Assembly (NCBI GenBank): GCA_963693305.1
Contig: OY855910.1
Coordinates: 22,647,862 to 22,711,861 of the forward strand
Reading direction: 5' to 3'
Source: Meandrina meandrites
Lineage: Eukaryota > Cnidaria > Anthozoa > Scleractinia > Meandrinidae
Length of the DNA: 64,000 nt
In this document: positions 19,490-30,398 of the stretch, piece by piece
How positions within the stretch are numbered: the first letter of the stretch is position 1
Layout: the number at the start of each line of letters is the position of its first letter
Position numbers and translations under genes: made by a program
The notes under the pieces: generated by a model
The model's input: the letters and a program-made list of their open reading frames with translations, nothing else
Told to the model about the DNA's origin: nothing
Databases searched by the model: none

Positions 19490-19648
19490 TTTATTGTCCT
19501 ATTCTGGAGTGAACTTCTCCTTTAAAACACTGCAAGCAGCCACTGAAGGCACTCAACTGGTAGCACCATACACGACCAACTTCACTCTGAAACCAGCAAT
19601 TTGGAGTATTTACCTACACCTTCGGATGATGACCTGGGATGAAATTGA
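19490..19648. other. Short spacer between DIRS element and repeat copy 2
   Basis: No gene seen. The first 15 bases (TTATTGTCCTATTC) also follow the solitary right end at 20457. Confidence 0.5.
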
Positions 19649-20321
19649 TATTATTATCAATATACGCGGCCAAATTGAAAACCGCCCTCTTGAAAACACG
19701 TGCTTTGCGGGCCGCAAATGACTCCTAGCGGGCCGTTAATGCATTAACGGCCCTGCAGCTGATTGGTTCTCGGTTCATCATCCGATGAATATTAACCAAT
19801 CAGGGCACGTTTAATGACGCGGGAAAACCATTTAGGTGCGTACAGCAAGTTTTGAGGTAAAAAAAGTCTCGAACAGTTTTTCGCTGAGCGAATGATGTTC
19901 GAAAAGAAAAATCAAAGCCTATTTGTTATGAATGGGACAAAATGCAGCTAAAAAATTCGGATGTAGAAGCAAAAGCACAAGGGGAAGATATAAAGAGAGC
20001 AACTTCTTCTTGTCTTACGAGAAACGAAACACAACAAAACAACGGGTCACTTCATTTTGTGTTCACTCGGGTCGAACTAAATTAGCTGAAGCATATTTGC
20101 AGGGATTTTACGCCAAGGCTGAACTGGAAAATGTAAGTTCGTAAATTATTATTATCCACTCATTTTCAGAGACACAGCAGCTCTTTTTGACTACACCAAA
20201 ACAATACATGGGCCTCAGTGTAGCATAGCACAAATTTTCGACGCAAAGTACTTGTATTATTGAACATGTAAAGCTCATTAAATGTGTTAGTTTAAGCTTA
20301 TATCTGGATGTTCAGGGATGT
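19649..20321 (+). repeat. Copy 2 of the 0.68-kb dispersed repeat
   Basis: It matches 15442-16121, including the 24-bp palindrome (19730-19753) and the inverted CCAAT boxes (19759-19768 and 19794-19803). It ends in a run of short GGATGTTCA repeats. Confidence 0.85.
19932..20144 (+). CDS. Small conserved ORF or first exon within repeat copy 2
   Basis: Seventy residues, beginning MGQNAAKKFGCRSKSTRG and ending AKAELENVSS, with a donor-like GTAAGT over the last codons. Its middle differs from copy 1 by indels that leave the downstream frame intact. No function is recognised. Confidence 0.35.
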   Translation: MGQNAAKKFGCRSKSTRGRYKESNFFLSYEKRNTTKQRVTSFCVHSGRTKLAEAYLQGFYAKAELENVSS

Positions 20322-20367
20322 TCAGGGATGTGTCATTCAGGGATGTGTGATGTGGATGTTCAGGGAT

Positions 20368-20456
20368 GTGTCATTTGCGGCCCTTGCGCTTCGCGCTCAG
20401 GCCGCAAATGACACTACCCGGGCGCAAATAAACAATATTCCCTCAAAAAGTCATTT
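20368..20456. repeat. Solitary DIRS end pair (15-bp stem hairpin plus right end)
   Basis: GTGTCATTTGCGGCC at 20368-20382 pairs with 20400-20414 across a 17-base GC-rich loop. The following bases repeat the right inverted end of the neighbouring DIRS element, up to AAAAAGTCAT. It looks like a DIRS copy from which the whole interior was lost. Confidence 0.65.
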
Positions 20457-20526
20457 TATTGTCCTATTCGCAGGAGTTAAGTTCTGTAGGTGCACTGGAC
20501 AGCGCATTGGTTTTGAAGATTTCACA

Positions 20527-20544
20527 CCCCCCCCCCCCCCCCCC
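20527..20544. repeat. Run of 18 cytosines
   Basis: Homopolymer tract, prone to length errors. The surrounding open frame (Pro run followed by an acidic stretch ending at 20658) may be an artefact. Confidence 0.9.
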
Positions 20545-20689
20545 ACATCTGAATTGGAAATTGACACTAAATTTGATGAGATAAATTTAGTTGAAGATGA
20601 AAATGGCAATACTATTGATGATGACTCTGAGAAATATGCTTCTGACACTGACTCTTAAAATCCAAAAACCAAGATTGCTTGTCACATTT

Positions 20690-21200
20690 GTCAGTTTTTC
20701 TTAATCAGTCTTGAGGGTAATTTTACCTGGCCAGTTGCCTTTTTTCCTGTTTACAGTGTCACAGCTGGGAAACTGAACAAACAAATGGTATGGCCTCTTG
20801 TTAAAGCACTTGATAAGGTTTCAGATGGAAAGATCAAGGTGATATATGGGGTTTGTGATGGAGGTCCATGGAATTTAAAATTTTTTGAGAAATCATCAAA
20901 ATAATCTCCATGAGTTGGTCACAATGAAGTCAAGGGAGGTGATATCTTTTGGATATCAGATTACCCGCACATGATTAAAAAGTTAAGAAACAATATGCAC
21001 AATCCTAATTACAACTTAAGACACAAGGGGAGATGCCAAAAATTGGGTCATAGTGCTGCTGTTGCTAAACTAGAAGACAGTTGCTTATAAAGGGCATTGA
21101 TTGAAAGCAAGGTTGGCACGAAAACAAGACAACCTCACACCACCATATTGTTTGCTTTTTCAAGGCAAGTCACATACAGATTGTATAGAGAAGCATTGCA
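20690..21200 (+). pseudogene. P-element/THAP9-like transposase remnant
   Basis: Broken reading frames give WPVAFFPVYSV...LNKQMVWPLVKALDK, then IYGVCDGGPWNLKFF and FWISDYPHMIKKLRNNMHN. These match the order of motifs in P-superfamily transposases (a DGA-x-NR-type block followed by a D-x-PH-x-xKxxRN block). Stops at about 20902 and 21088 and the lack of N- and C-terminal parts show a dead fragment. No inverted ends were found. Confidence 0.45.
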
Positions 21201-24200
21201 GAGAAAAGGAGACTAATCAAGTAGCTGTCTTCAAAAAAAGTAACAAGAACTATATGAACATTAAGTAAATGTTTTTAAACAAACTGACTGAAGGAACTAG
21301 TGCAGTTAAAAACCCAGGTGAGTTGTGTCACTTCCCAAGTCATGCACATGACTAAATGTAACTTCTTTTTTGTTTCAAACTATTTGTTTGAAACCTCTCG
21401 CTTCACTTCTCACACGTGAATGTGCTGCTCGAAGACAAATTGCCACGCTGTGTAGACAAAACACCAAAAACTTTAACTGTTTTGAAAGTAGGCTTATCGT
21501 TACAACAAACATTAATCAAAGTGGCTGTGAGCCACTGAAACTCAGAAAATATATAGCCTTTGTTTACTTCATACATGTATCTAGTAACACAAATAAAGGC
21601 TGCATTTTACCCAACCCCCTACCCGCTTCACAAGACTAATTGATTACTTCAATTTAATATTAGATTCTCTGTCGACCGGCGTGAAATGCGAGTGTTTGTT
21701 ATTGTTTTGATTCTGGCACTGAAGAAAATCGTTCGAAAACCAAAAAGATTCATGGCATTCGTGGCCTAAAATAAAATATACCGGTAGAAACAGGTATAAA
21801 ATGTTTGCTTTTGAGGTCATCCAGCTAAGAAATACTTTATTTTGAAATTATGACCTCGCGTCGTGGGGGCGCAAGCTACAATTACAACTACAAGCTCCTG
21901 TCGCCATACGCGTCATTTGAAAACAACTCCATAAAATAAATTTCCTTTTTATTTGCTTTTAGAAGCACATATACACAGTATATATACAGTACTTAGTGCT
22001 CTTAAAATACTGTTAAGATGTAGAACTAGAGCAATGAACATTTCGAGGCGATTTTCATACCGTGGTTTGGAATTCCTGCGGAGATTGTTTCGATAAGCGG
22101 TCACGTACAGATTCTAAATGCTTTCAGTTCGATCTTTTTTCAGTCCGAAAGATTGCCATTACTAGCGAGTAGGGGAAAATTGAAGCAAAGAAAGCACTTT
22201 TCATCGAAATAAATTTCAAATAATCTCAATAAAGCTTACTTGGTACTGGAAGAATCTACTGGCAATGCGAAGGGAAATAATTCTGCAGCGATTCAGTGTC
22301 ACTCAGCTTACTGCAACAAACATGAGCAGTTTTCACTTTGCCTGTATCCGAGGTCATCTTCTTTGTTTCTCCATTGATTCTGGGCAGATTTTCTTGAATA
22401 AATCTTTTCAGAAGAGCCTCTGGTTACAGTCTAGGCCTTACGCAGGCGATTCTTGGCACCCGCCATGCATGGCTAAAAGCATATCGCGTACCGGCCGTTG
22501 TTTAGCTTTTCACATATGTAACAAACGAACAACTTACGACAAAATATTCACCTCAATGTTAAGAACGATAATCAATCTTTTCATGAAAAGCAATAACTGT
22601 TGAAAATCGCGATGGATGCCTCAGATTGTAAAGGATTGAAGAGCGAAATGATCGACAAATTGAGGTTTTCTAGCCGGTCGACAGAGAGTCTTTAATTAAT
22701 TAATTCAATTAAAGTGTTTACAGGAATCGAGGAAAGGAGTGAAATCGGCCCCATCACCAGAACTCGGAATTTTCCGAGTTAAAAACAGCTTCTGTACTGA
22801 GTGACTGTTCAACAAAAGTTGCGTTATCTTGGCATGACATTCGATATACAAAACACGATGCAAGGTCAAATGCTGTCTTGAAATTGCTTACACCTTTTTT
22901 TTAAATAATGGAAAGATTTCTGTTTACTAAATCTTATAGAACGCATCAAATATAACTTGTCTCTTGTTTATACTTTACATTAGTCATTTCTAACTGCCCA
23001 GGAGTATGATTTAATGTATATGAAAGGAGTATTTTGCTTTGATTTCCATGTGACGATTACTTGTTGAGTTGACTTGATTTCTTTTCCCAGTCCTATTTGG
23101 TTCTAGGCAATGCCAGTTAATTAAGTACATATAGTCCCACCTGCCAATGGTCTCTTACTCCATTGTAAGTATACTTTCAGTATACTTGTGTTGCTTTTAC
23201 TGTGGGGTTTTAATGTTAAGTATACTGCAGAGTAGATTATAAGTACCATATTTTCTCGATTAAACGCTGAGTATCGAATAAACGCCAGGTCTCCAAGATG
23301 GAGTTGAAAATAGTCCCCTGAGGTATTTATTTAAGGTATAACAAGGTGCAGGTATCAGGATTTTTAAGCGATGGCGTAATAATGTCATCGTGCGAGTGGA
23401 CGGGATTTGTTGTCTGTTGCGATCGACCGATCTTTCTAGACCTTTTAAACTGAAATATTAATTAAAAATACATAGTAAGTTGTGGTCAAAAATCATTTAA
23501 TGCACAACAAATTTAACTGACATTGGCATCCAAATTAAAAAAAATTAATATTTAGAACAGTTTGAGTTTATTTACTAAAAGCTTAACACTTGTGTACATT
23601 ACATTAAGAGATAATACATTTTCATGCCTGAACTGATGCTTTTCATAATTGGCATATGAATTAGTCACCTGACACTTGTGGCTAATGGTTTCTGCTTTTA
23701 AAAAAGTAAAAGGAAAAACAGACTTAGCTGCTGGCTTTCTCAGCTGTTCTTTTTAGATTGTCCACTTTAAGAGGTTTGCGTGTTCTTTTTCACCTGTAAA
23801 ATATAAATTTAATGCATTTTTCTGGATTGATTAACCTCTTGATATTAATTTTTGTTACTGTTTAATTTTAAAGACCAGTACATGCTTACTTGGGACCTGA
23901 TTACCTTTATTTCAATTGAACCGAGCTTGCATTAAAGGGTTAACAAGAAAATGTCAGATCACGTCAAGTCTTTTAGATTGTATTTTATAAAGCCTATAAG
24001 CTGCTTTCGCTATTTTTACTCCTAAAAGACCAATTTATATCCTCATAAATTTTAGTTAATGGGACAACCATGAGCGATTATGTGCTGGTTGTGTGACATG
24101 CTATAAGCTAGAGGGTAGGGTTTCACAGTCCAAAGTTTAGGGTGGTCACATGCATAAGTAACGCAAACTGTTTGAGCCAATCAGAATTGGCTGATATTTC

Positions 24201-24237
24201 ACTGTCAACTGATCCCTAGGCATCGAGCATGAGTTAA
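21200..24237. other. 3-kb stretch with no recognisable gene
   Basis: A+T-rich sequence. The only longer open frame (22265-22603) has no recognisable motif. At about 23248-23300 the sequence ACCATATTTTCTCGATTAAACGC resembles the ends of small DNA transposons, but no partner end was found. Confidence 0.5.
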
Positions 24238-24418
24238 GTGTGTTCATTCACTCCTTTGCTGCGAGCAAGCAAACTGTATTTGTCTTGTTCTACGACGTGT
24301 TTTCTGAAGGTGGCTTCGTCAATAAATCTTGCAGCCGTTCAACTTGTTTTTTTTTCGCGTTCTTCTGAGACAGTGTCTCTATCCTGTGAGGCAATTTTAC
24401 GTTTCAGGACTGCAAATC

Positions 24419-25485
24419 ATGCCGCCACGAGCACATTGGTCAACTTCCCACCCAAGCGCACAAATGTATATCGACCTGGCCGCGTTAGGAGCCTTATCCA
24501 TCGCCAACCTTCGTTCAACATTGGATACAGTCGACAGGAGTCCGAAAGACTCTCGAACGTCGGCTCCGGGAGCTGAACAATCCACCACCAACTCAGCAAA
24601 ACATTAATGAACATGAATCAGCAGCTCCAAACAACAACCAAACGGCAATACAAAGGCAAGAGCGCCCTGAGTTTACAGACGGCCAGATGCAGACAATCCA
24701 GCAATTGCAGACACTGTGAAACAATCTGTCAGGGAGATAGCGACCGAAGCAACTAGGGCCGCTGTGAATGCTTTGTCGAGCCTCCTTGCCCAAAGGCCTG
24801 TGTAACAGCGCCTGACACAACAGTTCACACGAACACTGCGGTGGTAAGCTTCACATCGCCCTTCCAAGACATTCCAGGACAGTATATTAGAGACATCCAA
24901 AGTGGTGAGTTTTTTGATCTTTAAAAATTACTTCCTAAGAACCTGTGCCTGCACAACGAGAATGATAATCTTGTCCTATTGTTAGAGAATTCCGTTAAGA
25001 TGTCGAAGAAATGAGACCCGGCGGCCTCCTCCTCAATCACCGACATTGAACAGTGGACCACTGCCTTCACGTCCTATATGAGTGTACTAATTGACAAGTT
25101 CCCATCAAGGTCGCAGCAACTCTTGCAATACATTAGTTTAATTTGATATGCAGCCCGTGTGCAGAAAGGGTTAGGCTGGGCCATTTATGATTTTAAGTTT
25201 CGCCAGAAAGCAAGTGTAAATAAGTCTCTTAATTGGTCAGTGGTTGACACTCAGCTTTGGTTAACTATTTTTACCGTCTCACAAGTGGTTCTCAAGGAAG
25301 AGTACCCTCTTTTTTCTAACGGACCCCAGCGAAGTGTCTCTACATCAGGGGATGCAAACAGAGGCACATGCAACTTCTACAATAGGAGTGGCACATGTAC
25401 AAGAGACCCCTGCTATTTTAGACATGTTTGCAACAGATGTAGCGGATCGCATCCACGGGTTGACTGCCCTGCCCACCCTGTGTAG
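24419..25485 (+). pseudogene. gag-like gene of the second DIRS element
   Basis: It starts MPPRAHWSTSHPSAQMYIDL. After several stops it reads DIEQWTTAFTSYMSVLIDKF and NWSVVDTQLWLTIF, ending with a CCCH-like Cys/His cluster (GTCNFYNRSGTCTRDPCYFR, then CNRCSGSHPRVDCP). Confidence 0.65.
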
Positions 25486-25559
25486 CAACCAGAGCAGGAA
25501 GGGGGGAGGAATAGAGATGGTGACCATGGAAACGCAAACGCAAGTTCCTCCCACCGAAA

Positions 25560-26475
25560 GTGAGAACAATACTTGCCCCCTCCCGACCCCTATTAATGTA
25601 CAACAACTTCAAGAAACATTGACTAATCATCCGGATCAGGAATTTGTCTTGCAATTGTGTAACAATCTTAGGTATGGGGCCGATGTGGGTTTTGCTGGAG
25701 GACGTGTTGCTAGATTCTCTAGGAATCTGCCCACTGCAATTTCCCAACAAATATTGTTTCAGGAAACGTTTCCAGGGAAGTTGCCTTGGGGCGAGTTGCA
25801 GGTCCTTTTCCCACCCCACCCCTCCCCAATTTCCAGGTGTCACCCATCGGATTGGTTCCCAAGAAACATTCTACAAAGTTTAGTACCATCTTTCACTTTT
25901 CTTTCCCAAAATCTGTAGAGACGAGTATCAACTCTTCAATTCCCAAGGAGGATTTCAGCCTCCAGTATATAACAATCAACAATGCAATCCAAGGGATTTT
26001 GAGCCTCGGCCAGGGGTGTTTTCTCGCGAAAACCGACATCGAGTCAGCGTTTCGCCTCATCCCTCTCAGGCCTTCAGATTACGAGCTATTTGGCATGTAT
26101 TGGGAGGGGAGCTACTACTATGACAAAGTTCTTCCCTTTGGCTTGAGGAGTGCCCCTTACCTGTTCAATTTACTGTCCGATGCAATAGAGTGGATCCTCC
26201 TCAATCATTGCCTTGTTTCGTTTGTTTGTCATATCCTCGATGATTTCTTGATCATCGAACCAGCCTCATCCACCCCTCCTCTAAACTTGCTATGCCAACA
26301 GAGCTTGAATAGCATGCTCTTGAACTTTGGGAATCTGGGTATCCCCATGGGAATTATCCTGGATGCTCTCCGGATGGAGGCCAGTCTCCCAGTAGATAAG
26401 GTAGAACCGATACAGGCCTCCCTTGCCCTCTTTCAAACAAAAAGGACATGCATCCTTAAGGAATTGGAACTTTGA
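25560..26475 (+). pseudogene. Reverse transcriptase of the second DIRS element
   Basis: The frame shifts near 25785, after LPWGELQVLFP. It then carries VSPIGLVPKK, CFLAKTDIESAFRLIPLRP, YYDKVLPFGLRSAPYLFNLL and the active site HILDDFLII, the DIRS-type order. The 3' end is scrambled after LNFGNLGIPMG. Confidence 0.75.
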
Positions 26476-27471
26476 ACTTTGCATGCAAAGTTATCCCTCC
26501 TGGGAGACCCTTTCTCCAGCGTATGAATGAGCTAACTCATAAAGTCGCTAAACCTCACCATCACATTAAATTAAGCAAGGGTTTCTTCAAGGATCTCACT
26601 TTGTGGCAACAGTTTATTCACACTTGGAATGGAGCCGGATTTTTCCTCCCTACTTCATGGCTAGACTCTGACTCCTTAGAACTCCATCCTGATGCCTCAG
26701 GCACACATGGGTACGGTGGGATATTAGGTCAGAAATGGTTTCAGGGTGGGTCGGAGACTTGCCACCAGCTCAATACCCCAGGGATAAGCATTGCCTGGCA
26801 ATGCATCAAATGTTTCCAGGGCAATTCTACCTGCATTCGACTCCCTATTACCATAAACCACCTGAAATTGTTTTTCCAACTTCTTGCAATCCAAACAACC
26901 AATAACTATGACTCTATTATGATATGGGCAGCCATGACCTTAGCCTTTTTTGGTTTCCTCCGCTTGGGAGAAATGTCCTGCAACTCACCCTATTCATGTA
27001 CACTCCACTTGTCTCCAGGGGACGTAACCTTTTCCCCTAGTTTTCAAAACCCTGAACATATCTCAGCTAGGATAAAAATATCCAACTGACCCTTTTCGCT
27101 CGGGTCAGACTATTGTTATTGGCAAGACTGACCAGACGGTCTGCCCTGTTTTGGCTATGAAAAATTATTTGTCCTACTGGGGGACCACAAAAGGTCCACT
27201 TTTTAAGCACTTGTCTGGGGCTCCCCTCACAAAAGCGGGTCTTACCTCTGAACTGGGCAGCTTCTCTCTATGTCAGGTTTTCAGCCCTCAGTATGCGGGA
27301 CATAGTTATCGAATTGGGGCTGCCACAGCCTCTGCTTCTGTGGGCCTCCCCCCTTGGCTAATAAAAACACTTGGGCGGTGGTCCTCTGACTGCTACAAAA
27401 GATATGTTCAGTGCCCACATTCCTTTCTTTCTGGGGTTTCTCGCCAGTTGTTAGGTGATACCTTTAATTAG
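26472..27471 (+). pseudogene. RNase H fragment and tyrosine recombinase of the second DIRS element
   Basis: LELHPDASGTHGYGGILGQKW is an RNase H block. The next part has the recombinase first catalytic Arg (FFGFLRLGEM) and, after a frame change near 27090, HSYRIGAATASASVGLPP (His and Arg), LGRWSSDCYKRYV (Trp and nucleophile Tyr). These enzymes join circular cDNA to the target without making a duplication. Confidence 0.75.
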
Positions 27472-27593
27472 TTTATTAACTACCTATTTTAAGGGTTGGG
27501 GTTGTTTTGTCTATGGGGAACACACTGTGTATTTGTGGGGATGAAGTGCTCCCATACAGGCACTCTTGGCCACATAGACTCACAGAATGATGG

Positions 27594-27607
27594 GTTGCCA
27601 TGGTAAC
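27594..27607 (+). promoter_or_regulatory. Perfect X-box (RFX-type) palindrome
   Basis: GTTGCCATGGTAAC is the palindromic consensus of the X-box. It lies at the 3' end of the DIRS-like element, just before a tandem array, with no gene start in view. Confidence 0.35.
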
Positions 27608-27627
27608 CATGAGTCTACACTCCCTTA

Positions 27628-27812
27628 GGACTAGGAACCTCTTTCAGGGTATTGTGACCTGCAGCCCTGAGGGGGAGTAGGGACCTTTTCAGGGTATTGT
27701 GACCTGCAGCCCTGAAAGGGAGTAAGGACCTCTTTTGGGGTATTGTGACTGCAGCTCCGAAGAGGATTAGGAACCTCTCCCAAGGGTTTGTGACCTGCAT
27801 CCCCGGAGAGGA
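27628..27812. repeat. Four imperfect tandem units of about 45 bp
   Basis: Units begin near 27633, 27680, 27723 and 27768, with the common core GGTATTGTGACCTGCAGC and flanking GGACCTCTTTT-like sequence. Confidence 0.85.
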
Positions 27813-30210
27813 GGTGGCTTTGACACCCTTACCAAGCCAGATAAGCGATTCATTTATTTATGGCTTTTTAGTTCCACTGGCCTGCTATTGGAGTACTTCA
27901 ATCCCAACCCCTTATCCCACATCATTGTCGTGTTCTCGTTTCTCATGGGTTGGGAGCATTAACAGAAATGAAAATTCCGTAAAACGGTAGTTGTTACACA
28001 AACTGTTGCATATTATACTCGTTTTCAGTGCTACGTGTATAGCGCCAATCTTTCAAAATCCATCTTTCAATGTCTTTCGATATGCTTAACAAACAAGGAT
28101 TGAAATACACCAAACACATGCCAGTGTGAGTTTCATGTCACTTCATTCGAAATGAGTCACAAGTTCAGAAGGTCATGCTAGTGGACTGTGATTGTAGAGT
28201 TCTCCCTAGTTTTCAGCACAGCAGGTAAAACAACTTTTCAAGCGAATAAAGAACTTTCAATGAATCTCAGCTGCTTTCTAGTGTTGCCCTTTGCTAATCA
28301 AATTTTATTTAACAAGAACTTTTTTTCTGGCCCCGTTTGGAAAAATTGATGACAACTATTTACGGTCACCCTCTTCTTTAAACAATTTGCTAGATATCCT
28401 TCTCTTTACGTTCGAGGAGCACTTCCTTCATGGTTGAAAGTACTCAGTCATAATTTTGGCGCCGTTTTACTAAAAAAGCCAAAAAATGTCCATGACAGTG
28501 TCCCTTTAAAAATGCACTGTTGGTTAACATTAATTTTTGCAAATCTTGAATTAATTACTACAACATAAGATAAATTGCATTGGGTACAAGTAGAGGAACA
28601 GGTAAGTTCTAATTTGTACTTAATTTATTTTATTTCATACAATTACAAGAACCACAAACAATGTAATACTATTAATGCTTAAGTTTGTAATGACTGTGTT
28701 AGTGCACTTTCATCTCACCCATTCACAAAGTAAGACATTCATTTCATTAATTTATACTTGCAACTTCAAAGTGCTGGTAAACAGCATGTCAAGTAGCGTA
28801 TGCAAATTTGTCTGTTTCGCACAAGGTTTGTTGTTTTGAACAGCAAAAAAGTCGTACGCTTAAAACTCGACTGGATGACCACTCTAAGAAATACAAAACT
28901 ATAATTTTCTTTTTTCACTTGAGTTTCCAGTTTTGCAGTCTGAAATCTGCTAGTCTGAAGTATGCACACTCACAGTCTGCAGTCTGCATTTTTACCCAAC
29001 CGCGTTTTATAGGGACTTTACGAATTCACTATGGCAAAGTACTAGTATGGCTGCTGAAAGTAATCTTCTCAAAAAGTAACAAAATACATATGTCAGTCGT
29101 GAGAAAATTGTGAACATTTCATTGATCAAATTGTTATTGTATAAAGTGTTTTGCATGTGCTTTCATTCAGAACTTATCTGTTGGACCTAGCTAAGCAAAC
29201 AAAAGCCATCTGTTTTTTCCTGAGAAAAGCCATTTGGCAGTAAGAAACTACATAAAAGTGATTTTACACTTCTTAGCTCATGCTAGTTTGTTTTTTGCTA
29301 TTATACTTGATTTGGCAGACTGCTAAACATGTACTCTCCCTGAACTTTTTCAGTTGCAGTCACCATATACACCAGCCATATCAATTTGCTAAAGTACATG
29401 TAACTAAAGGTTGTTAATGTTATTAAGAGCACACTTTAGCCTAATCTGTAAAACCAACAACTGAAGGCAATCACTAGACATAGCTCATAATTAAATATAC
29501 CATATAATTGGCCAGACTGCCTGCAGGGTTTCCTTTTCGCCAGGCGCTAGATGATTTTCCCCAGTTGTGAGTGTCTCCTTCGTCGGCCACTATAATTATT
29601 TTCAGTACTGCAAAACAATCTTTGGATTTCTAAAATATTTTATGTTGATTTCACCACCTGTTTGCAGTTCTTCTACACCAACTTCATTTGAAAAGAAAAA
29701 CCCTGCAGTGCCTTAGTTCATTACCCTTAGAAAGACAGTGCAATAAAATCCTTATATATTGAGCAAGCCAGATGCAGGTTGGACATCTGAAAAAACTACT
29801 AATAAGCCATTGCATTTTTCATATTGTAGAAACATGGTCAACATCCTCCATAGTGGTATGAAAATTGGGCGGGGTGTTCTTGTCAAGGAAGAAAATGGTA
29901 AGATAAAAGTGCTAGTAAAACACATTGCCTTTGTTAGTTGACTTTATAACTGAGTGTTTTGTCATCCTTCTGTGCATCAGAAGCTCAACCTCTTAACAAA
30001 ATGACCACAATTTCATGGGAATTCATTCAGTGTGTCTAAGTGCACGTGACTGGTCATGGTTTTCTAAAGTGCAACAACAACAACAAAAAAACCAGAAAAG
30101 CTTGACCAAAATTAACTTTATTAGTTTTAACCTGAACTTGTTAGTGCAGAATGCACTGTTGGAATGGTTAGGGGGCTGTTGGTCCATGATATGGAGCTGT
30201 GACGTAAACT
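27813..30210. other. 2.4-kb stretch with no recognisable gene
   Basis: A+T-rich, short open frames only, none with a motif I recognise. No element ends found before the TTAA at 30211. Confidence 0.5.
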
Positions 30211-30214
30211 TTAA

Positions 30215-30230
30215 AGGCCCAGTTTCACCC
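30215..30230 (+). repeat. Left inverted end of the Kolobok-like element
   Basis: Sixteen bases, AGGCCCAGTTTCACCC, immediately inside TTAA (30211-30214), perfectly inverted at 38121-38136. Confidence 0.92.
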
Positions 30231-30398
30231 ATTTGGCTTTGCGGGCGTTTATTATTGTTTTCAAATGGCAAGCTCGTTTCTGATTGGCTGTTACCAGATC
30301 GCGGGTTTCCCTGAATTTCTCGCGTCGCGGCAACTTATGTCGAAGGTCGCTTTAGTTTTCCTGAAGTCAAAATCTTCGTGATCTTTGTGGTGTCAATC

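Larger units (their letters stand above)
24419..27471 (+). mobile_element. Second DIRS-like element, decayed but retaining the recombinase
   Basis: The order is gag (24419-25485, broken), RT (about 25560-26475), RNase H (about 26650-26800) and tyrosine recombinase (about 26860-27471). Several frameshifts, and a probable deletion between RNase H and recombinase near 26805, make it inactive. The RT sequence differs clearly from the element at 16157-19489, so this is a different subfamily. I could not identify its terminal repeats. Confidence 0.75.

Noticed and set aside
16121..19648. The 0.68-kb direct repeats as long terminal repeats of the DIRS element
   Set aside because: The DIRS element has its own inverted ends inside them, and the repeats are separated from those ends by unrelated spacers.
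23248..23330. MITE end (ATTTTCTCGATTAAACGC) and a similar TCGAGTTATTACGGTA at about 34420
   Set aside because: No partner ends or flanking duplications could be matched, so neither is listed as an element.
28808..29113. 101-codon plus-strand ORF in the spacer before the Kolobok element
   Set aside because: Low-complexity composition, no motif, overlapping frames of similar length on the other strand.
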